DNA from: Planctomycetota bacterium
Lineage (GTDB): Bacteria > Planctomycetota > UBA1135 > GCA-002686595
Assembly (NCBI GenBank): GCA_021413885.1
Contig: JAIOPM010000003.1
Coordinates: 55,391 to 119,390 of the forward strand
Reading direction: 5' to 3'
Length of the DNA: 64,000 nt
Positions 59,256 through 64,000 of this stretch are shown piece after piece. Under the pieces are notes generated by a model, which saw only the letters and a program-made list of their open reading frames with translations, was not told the DNA's origin and searched no databases. Every line of letters starts with the position of its first letter. The first letter of the stretch is position 1. The position numbers and the translations under genes were made by a program.

Positions 59256-61939
59256 CAGCTCACCTCCACTTCGAAGCTCGCCGTGAACGCGGATCCGGCG
59301 GCGACGAGTGGCACGTTCAGACGTCGTTCCGTTCCCGCGGCGCCGGCGAACGTCGTGAGTTCGCCCACACCTTCGACAAGCCGCACGCTCAGCTCTTGTG
59401 CCGCGCCCGCATCGGCGAGAAAACACAAACCGTCGACACGCCGCGGCGCGTGGACTTCGAAACGCCGCCGCAACTTCGCCGCGCCCGGCGCGAGCAACGG
59501 GTAGTCGAGCTCCTCGATCTCCACGTCGCCGAACGCGTAACGGAAGATCGGCCGGCGCTTCGCATCGAAGCGCCAACCGAGCCTTCGATAGCCCGCGTCG
59601 CGACCGAGTGTCGTCGGCCAGGGATCGCTCGCCTTCGCGAGGAGCGCGAACGGCGCGCGCCGCGTGAACTCGATCGCGTCGTCGCCTTGCGGATGCTCGA
59701 GCCCGCCCGCGCGACCGAGCCACGTGCCCTCCGCGTCGAAGAAGTGCCCGCGCCATGCGGCGACGAGCCGCGAGTTCTCGACGTCGAACGCGATGTGCGT
59801 GCGCTCGGGGAAGCCGACGGCGAGCGTGCGCGGACTCGCTTCAGCGAAGAAGACGCCGCAGAGCACCGGTTCGTCACGCACGACGAGCTCGAACTCGTTC
59901 GCCGGCGCGACGATGCCGTCGGGCAACGGCATCGAACGGCCGAGCGAAACGTATTGCCACAGCGCGTCGATCTGGCGTTTCGGATCGCCGTCGAGCACGT
60001 CCTTGACCGGGCTCTCGAGCTTGCCTGCGTTCTCGGTCCAGAACGTCGACATGCGCGAGCTCATGCCGACCGACTTCGGATCGAGCAGCAGTTCCTTGAA
60101 CCACGCCGGACGAATGCGATCCGCGACGTGGCCGAGATCGACCGCCGGAATGCCGAGCGAACGCGTGCCGTTGAACGAGTGGCACTGGATGCAGGAGAGA
60201 CCCTTCTCGCCGGCGAGCTTGCGACCGAGTTCGACGCTGGCTTCGTCGAACGGCGCTTCCGTCGCGACGTCGCGTGGCGCGTCGACGGCTTCGAAGAGCT
60301 GAGGAAGGCGAGCGATTTGCTCCTTCGCAAAGATGGGCATGCGCGTCGCGAGGTACGGACGCTCGACGCCGCGGCCGGCGAGCACGCGCTCGATCCACGG
60401 CGTGTAGAGCTTCGCGCCCGCACGATCGAGCGACGGCGGATTGCGGCCTTCGTTGCCGAGGTCGGCGTCGACCAACGCCTTGAAGTAGCCCGCGTTCGTT
60501 TCGTTCGGACCGCCGTGATCGTCGCGACGGTGACACGCGATGCAATTCAAGTCGGTGAGCGTCGCGGCCAGTTCTTCGCGCGGCGTCGCGTTCGTCGCTC
60601 GTTGCGCGAGCGCCACGCGCAACGTCTCACGATCGGCGGCGGCGAGCGAGTAGCGCGGCACGTCGTTCGTCGGCTCGTCCGCGAGGCAGCCGCGCGTCGT
60701 CGCCGACGCGAGCTCGGCGAGGCCCTTCGCCGTCTTCGGCCGCGCTCCGACGATCGGCGTGTCGTGACACGCGTTGCACGCGAACTTCCGATAGAGCTCA
60801 CGCCCGCGCGCGCTCTTCGCGAAGTCGAGCGCGAACGAAGCCGTCGCTCCGGGGCCGATCCCGATCCGCCAATGGCGCGCGCGCGTCGCCGGAATCGCTT
60901 CGTCGCCGCCGGTCGGCGTCTTCCACTTCAGCGAAAACTCCTCGCCGCCTTCGTTCTCCCAGTACGCAACGCACAGATCGTGTCGGCCCTTCGAGAGCCA
61001 AAGCTCGGCGCTCTTCGTCTCGGGCGCGTGTTGGCCGTCGTTGTCGATCACGAGCTTGCCGTCGAGCCACAGACGCGAACCGTCGTCGGAGCGCAACGCG
61101 AAACGATGCAGCCCCGCGTCGACGACTTCGAGCAGGCCGGAGAATTGGAAACCGAAGTGTTCGTCGCGGTGCTCGGGCAACTCCTCGAGGTTCGTCACGG
61201 CGCCGTCGCGCACCCACGTCGCGCCGCCGAACCCGCGCGTCGCCGCTTCGATCGGACCTTCGAAGTAGTCGTAGCGCCAACCGGGTTCCTCGATCACGCC
61301 CGACGCCGCGATCGCGGAGCGCGAGAGGTAGACGGCGATCGCGCGCGCCTCGCCTTCGTCGAGCGCGAGCGACGGCATGCGTCCCGCCGGATGCGCGGTG
61401 AACGGCTCGCGCAAGAAACTCGCGAGCTCGGCGACGTTGGTCGTCGTCGCGGGATCCGCGAACGACGTCGCGACGTGAGGCGCGATCGCGGACTCGAGCT
61501 CGAGATCCCAGAGCGGCGAGGTGAGATCGTCGACGGGCTCCTGCGGACCGTGGCACGCGACGCAACCGACCGAGTGGTAGAGCTGACGGCCGCGCTCGAG
61601 CTCGCTCGCGTCGACGTCGAGCCCGCTCGTCGCGAACGGACCGCCGAGCGTCGCGAGATAGTGGACGAGGTCGTCGACCGCGCGCTCGCGCTCGGCTCCC
61701 GCAAGAGCTCCGAGCACGTCCGGCATCGTCGTGCCCGGTTTCGCGCTCGACGGCGACGCCAAGTACGCGCGCAGGAATTCCGGCGCGAGGCGCGCGCCGA
61801 CGCGATCGAGTCGCGGCGCCGGCTCGCTCGCGATGTGCGACGACACATGGCAGTTCGTGCAGCCGCGCCGCGCGAGTTCCGCGTCGCCGTTCGCCTGCGC
61901 ACCCGCGACGATGAAGAGCATCAAGGCCGTGTCGTTCAC
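59252..61939 (-). CDS. Multi-haem cytochrome c with PA14 domain
   Basis: 895 aa if started at GTG 61939, giving signal NDTALMLFIVAGAQA; an upstream ATG (62017) would add an Arg-rich extension. Five CxxCH haem motifs: CTNCH (27-31), CVACH, CNACH, CIACH and CIQCH, the last with SFNGTRSLGIPAVDLGHVAD. A PA14-type carbohydrate-binding domain lies between the second and third haems (FSGLLEVVDAGLHRFALRSD, SRLWLDGKLVIDNDGQHAP, GRHDLCVAYWENEGGEEFSL). A beta-rich C-terminal domain follows. Periplasmic electron carrier or sugar oxidase partner, coupled to the dehydrogenase-like protein downstream. Divergent from the alkaline phosphatase gene. Confidence 0.88.
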   Translation of the reverse strand: MNDTALMLFIVAGAQANGDAELARRGCTNCHVSSHIASEPAPRLDRVGARLAPEFLRAYLASPSSAKPGTTMPDVLGALAGAERERAVDDLVHYLATLGGPFATSGLDVDASELERGRQLYHSVGCVACHGPQEPVDDLTSPLWDLELESAIAPHVATSFADPATTTNVAELASFLREPFTAHPAGRMPSLALDEGEARAIAVYLSRSAIAASGVIEEPGWRYDYFEGPIEAATRGFGGATWVRDGAVTNLEELPEHRDEHFGFQFSGLLEVVDAGLHRFALRSDDGSRLWLDGKLVIDNDGQHAPETKSAELWLSKGRHDLCVAYWENEGGEEFSLKWKTPTGGDEAIPATRARHWRIGIGPGATASFALDFAKSARGRELYRKFACNACHDTPIVGARPKTAKGLAELASATTRGCLADEPTNDVPRYSLAAADRETLRVALAQRATNATPREELAATLTDLNCIACHRRDDHGGPNETNAGYFKALVDADLGNEGRNPPSLDRAGAKLYTPWIERVLAGRGVERPYLATRMPIFAKEQIARLPQLFEAVDAPRDVATEAPFDEASVELGRKLAGEKGLSCIQCHSFNGTRSLGIPAVDLGHVADRIRPAWFKELLLDPKSVGMSSRMSTFWTENAGKLESPVKDVLDGDPKRQIDALWQYVSLGRSMPLPDGIVAPANEFELVVRDEPVLCGVFFAEASPRTLAVGFPERTHIAFDVENSRLVAAWRGHFFDAEGTWLGRAGGLEHPQGDDAIEFTRRAPFALLAKASDPWPTTLGRDAGYRRLGWRFDAKRRPIFRYAFGDVEIEELDYPLLAPGAAKLRRRFEVHAPRRVDGLCFLADAGAAQELSVRLVEGVGELTTFAGAAGTERRLNVPLVAAGSAFTASFEVEVSW

Positions 61940-62122
61940 GGTGCGAAGTCTAGCCGTCGCTTCACGCGAACGTGACTCGGTCTTCGTCCGCAACCCACGC
62001 GCCGTTGTCGCACTCATGAGCGTCGCTTCACCGAGCCCTCATCGCGGACGTCGAGCCTGCGTTCGATGCGGTCGTCTCCGCATCGGAATCTCCGCGACCC
62101 TTCGCCAACCCCCGAAGCCACC
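61940..62122. promoter_or_regulatory. Divergent upstream region of cytochrome and alkaline phosphatase genes
   Basis: 183 bases between divergent starts. A Pho-box-type direct repeat would be expected for a phosphate-regulated phosphatase; I could not identify one with confidence. Confidence 0.4.
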
Positions 62123-63592
62123 ATGCACTCCAGAAACCTCACCTCTGCCCTCGCCCTCTGCGGCGCGGCGCTCCTCACCTCGGAATCGGCGGCAGCCCAA
62201 TCGACCCCGTCGCCCGCGAAGAACGTGATCTTCTTCGTCGGCGACGGCATGGGCGTGTCGACCGTCACGGCGACACGCATCTACTCGGTCGGCGTCGCCG
62301 GCAAACTCGCCATGGACAAGTTCCCGTACGTCGCGCTCTCGCGGACGTACTCCGCCGACACGATCACGCCGGACAGCGCGCCGACGATGAGCGCGATGGT
62401 CAGCGGCGTGAACACCAACAACGGTGTGCTCGGCTTCGGGCCGGACACGGAGAACAAGGACTTCCTCCACGACGGAGACGGCCTGCCGTCGACCAACGTG
62501 CTCGAGCTCGCGAAGGCGCACGGCAAGCGCGTCGGCGTCGTCTCGACCGCGCGCATCACGCACGCGACACCGGCGGCGTGCTACGCGCACATCGACGACC
62601 GCGACAACGAGAACGCGATCGCGCTCCAGGCGTTGCCGACCGATCCGACCTACAACCCGAAGCTGCTCGGCGGCGTCGACCTGCTCTTCGGCGGCGGCCG
62701 TCAGTTCTTCGTGCCGACGACCGTGATCGACGAAGAAGGCGGTTCGGGCTCGCGCACAGACGGTCGCGACCTGCGCGCGGAATTCCAAACGGCCGGCTAC
62801 TCGTACGTGTGGAACGCGACCGGCTTCGCAGCGCTCGGCGCCGCGGACTTGCCGGTGCTCGGCCTCTTCGAGCGCAGCCACATGGAATGGGAGTACGACC
62901 GTCCGACCGACCTCGGCGGCGAGCCGAGCATCGTGGAGCTGACCTCGAAGGCGATCGAGATGCTCGACGGCCCGCAGGGTTACTTCCTGATGGTCGAAGG
63001 CGGCCGCATCGACCACGCGCACCACGCCGGCAACGCGTTCCGCGCGATCACCGACGCGGAAGCGCTCGACCAAGCGATCGCCGCGGCGGTCGCGAGCGTC
63101 AACCTCGACGAGACGCTGATCCTGGTCACCGCGGACCACAGCCACGTCTTCAACATCGCGGGCTACCCGCTGCGCCCGGTCGCCGAACTGCCGTACGCGG
63201 TCTCGTCGGCACCCGCCGAGTACCTGAACGCGCCGCACAGCGGACTCTTCAGCCTCGCGTACGACGTCAACGTCACGACCGGCGCGGTCTCCGCCTTCGG
63301 CGACAAGAACGGAGTGCCGTACACGACGCTCGTTTACGGCAACGGTCCGGGCTACCGCGGCGGTTCGCGCGTCGATCCGTCGACCGATCCGTTCCTCGGC
63401 CTCAACAGCGCGGTCGTGTCCGGACCGACGGACGTGAACTACCTCCAAGAAGCCGCGGTGCCGATGTCGAGCGAAACGCACGCTGCCGAAGAGGTCGCGA
63501 TCTACGGCATCGGCCGCGGCGCCGCGCGTCTGCGCGGCACGGTCAAGAACACCGCGTGCTTCGCGCTGATGAAGACCGCGTTCGGGTTCTAG
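62123..63592 (+). CDS. phoA: Alkaline phosphatase (PhoA family)
   Basis: 489 aa from ATG 62123; an upstream GTG/ATG frame to 62066 is Arg-rich and not signal-like. Signal peptide ALALCGAALLTSESAAAQ. Metal Asp41 (NVIFFVGDGMGVS), nucleophile Ser85 (ITPDSAPTMSAM), YFLMVEGGRIDHAHHAGN, and LVTADHSHVF carry the zinc and magnesium ligands. It hydrolyses phosphomonoesters outside the cytoplasm to release phosphate. An efficient terminator follows 24 bases after the stop. Confidence 0.93.
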   Translation: MHSRNLTSALALCGAALLTSESAAAQSTPSPAKNVIFFVGDGMGVSTVTATRIYSVGVAGKLAMDKFPYVALSRTYSADTITPDSAPTMSAMVSGVNTNNGVLGFGPDTENKDFLHDGDGLPSTNVLELAKAHGKRVGVVSTARITHATPAACYAHIDDRDNENAIALQALPTDPTYNPKLLGGVDLLFGGGRQFFVPTTVIDEEGGSGSRTDGRDLRAEFQTAGYSYVWNATGFAALGAADLPVLGLFERSHMEWEYDRPTDLGGEPSIVELTSKAIEMLDGPQGYFLMVEGGRIDHAHHAGNAFRAITDAEALDQAIAAAVASVNLDETLILVTADHSHVFNIAGYPLRPVAELPYAVSSAPAEYLNAPHSGLFSLAYDVNVTTGAVSAFGDKNGVPYTTLVYGNGPGYRGGSRVDPSTDPFLGLNSAVVSGPTDVNYLQEAAVPMSSETHAAEEVAIYGIGRGAARLRGTVKNTACFALMKTAFGF

Positions 63593-63615
63593 TCCGCGTC
63601 GACGTCCCTTCGTTC

Positions 63616-63658
63616 GGGTCCGGCGTTCTCCGCATCGCGCGGCGCCGGACCCTCTTCC
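63616..63658 (+). terminator. Intrinsic terminator of the alkaline phosphatase gene
   Basis: Perfect 10-bp stem, 63616-63625 with 63643-63652, 17-base loop, then TCTTCC on the plus strand, 24 bases past the phosphatase stop. Confidence 0.65.
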
Positions 63659-63675
63659 ACTCCGAGACTCGTCCG

Positions 63676-64000
63676 ATGTCCAACGTCAAGTTCGCCGCTC
63701 TCGTTCTCGCGCTCGCTTCCTCGTGCAGGGCTCCCGTCGTCGCACGCCAGCCCGACGATGCGAATGTGCGCGCTCTCGCCGCCGAGCTCGCGCTCGCGGA
63801 AACGACGAAGCCGTCGCCGACCGTGCGCGTGTCCGAGGGCGCGTCGCCGCGTCGCGTCGAAGCCTCGCCGCCGATCCGCAAGTACTCGGCCGCGACGTTC
63901 GAGCTCGTCGCCCGCATCTCGCGCGGAACCGAGAGCAGCGACGAACGCCGCCTCGTCACACGTTCGGACGATCGCGTGCACATCGTCGAGCACGGCGGCG
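63676..64000 (+). CDS. Lipoprotein, truncated at the right edge
   Basis: ATG 63676 opens a frame that runs to the end of the window without a stop (108 codons visible). Signal MSNVKFAALVLALASSC with lipobox ASSC (Cys17). The mature part is Ala/Glu/Arg-rich and starts VARQPDDANVRALAAELALAET, then strands around YSAATFELVARIS. Too little is visible for a family; could be an envelope lipoprotein co-regulated with neighbouring secreted proteins. It follows a terminator, so it probably has its own promoter in the short gap. Confidence 0.72.
   Translation, partial: MSNVKFAALVLALASSCRAPVVARQPDDANVRALAAELALAETTKPSPTVRVSEGASPRRVEASPPIRKYSAATFELVARISRGTESSDERRLVTRSDDRVHIVEHGG

Overview
The window is very GC-rich, almost fully coding DNA, with about 41 protein genes and no tRNA, rRNA, CRISPR array or insertion sequence that I can recognise. 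The gene content points to a Planctomycetota-like, Gram-negative marine or environmental heterotroph. The signs are an ECF sigma factor of the planctomycete type directly upstream of a giant Ser/Thr kinase with WD40 repeats, two further ECF sigma/anti-sigma operons (one with a CHAT protein), a cytochrome c/PA14 protein, a sulfatase-like lipoprotein, FG-GAP secreted proteins, and a signal peptidase I with a large insert. Outer-membrane proteins (AlgE-like porin, TonB receptor) show a diderm envelope. The phylum assignment is inference from gene content, not from a marker gene.

Layout. 1-3342 (+): porin fragment and sulfatase-like lipoprotein, both apparently carrying a DUF5666-like domain. 3364-22895 (-): DEAD-box helicase, fatty-acid desaturase, TPR lipoprotein, then a surface-uptake locus (beta-helix surface protein, TPR protein, TonB, ExbD, ExbB/TtpC-like, DUF3450 protein, TonB-dependent receptor), an HtrA-like protease, a PF10136-type membrane protein and two secreted proteins of unknown function. 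A perfect 90-bp palindrome lies between the protease and the receptor. 23166-27861 (-): tandem duplicated B12-binding radical SAM genes and a GT4 glycosyltransferase. 27991-32265 (+): ECF sigma and Ser/Thr kinase-WD40. 32267-39346: HNH nuclease, DNA glycosylase, frameshifted FG-GAP gene, Gp37/Gp68-like DUF5131 gene, purF and a polytopic glycosyltransferase. 39354-42390 (-): SGNH-like hydrolase, two TPM-domain proteins and lemA. 42634-46656 (+): GT9, radical SAM and GT87-like envelope cluster. 46662-47819 (-): mnmH. 48116-51848 (+): ECF sigma, anti-sigma and CHAT. 51917-62000 (-): FG-GAP protein, a second ECF sigma/anti-sigma/helical periplasmic protein operon, lepB, sorbosone-dehydrogenase-like protein and multi-heme PA14 protein. 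62123-64000 (+): alkaline phosphatase and a truncated lipoprotein.

Functional logic. The most coherent unit is 7639-17623. It resembles the Vibrio-type TonB2/TtpC energy-transduction operon (DUF3450, TtpC, ExbD, TonB, TPR), but with only one ExbB-family protein, and it is flanked by its own receptor and a beta-helix surface protein. Genes inside it are joined by 4-base ATGA overlaps. Two separate loci pair B12-radical SAM enzymes with glycosyltransferases, suggesting envelope lipid or glycan modification. Two ECF modules use a GTGA overlap to couple sigma and anti-sigma translation and end in a secreted or effector protein.
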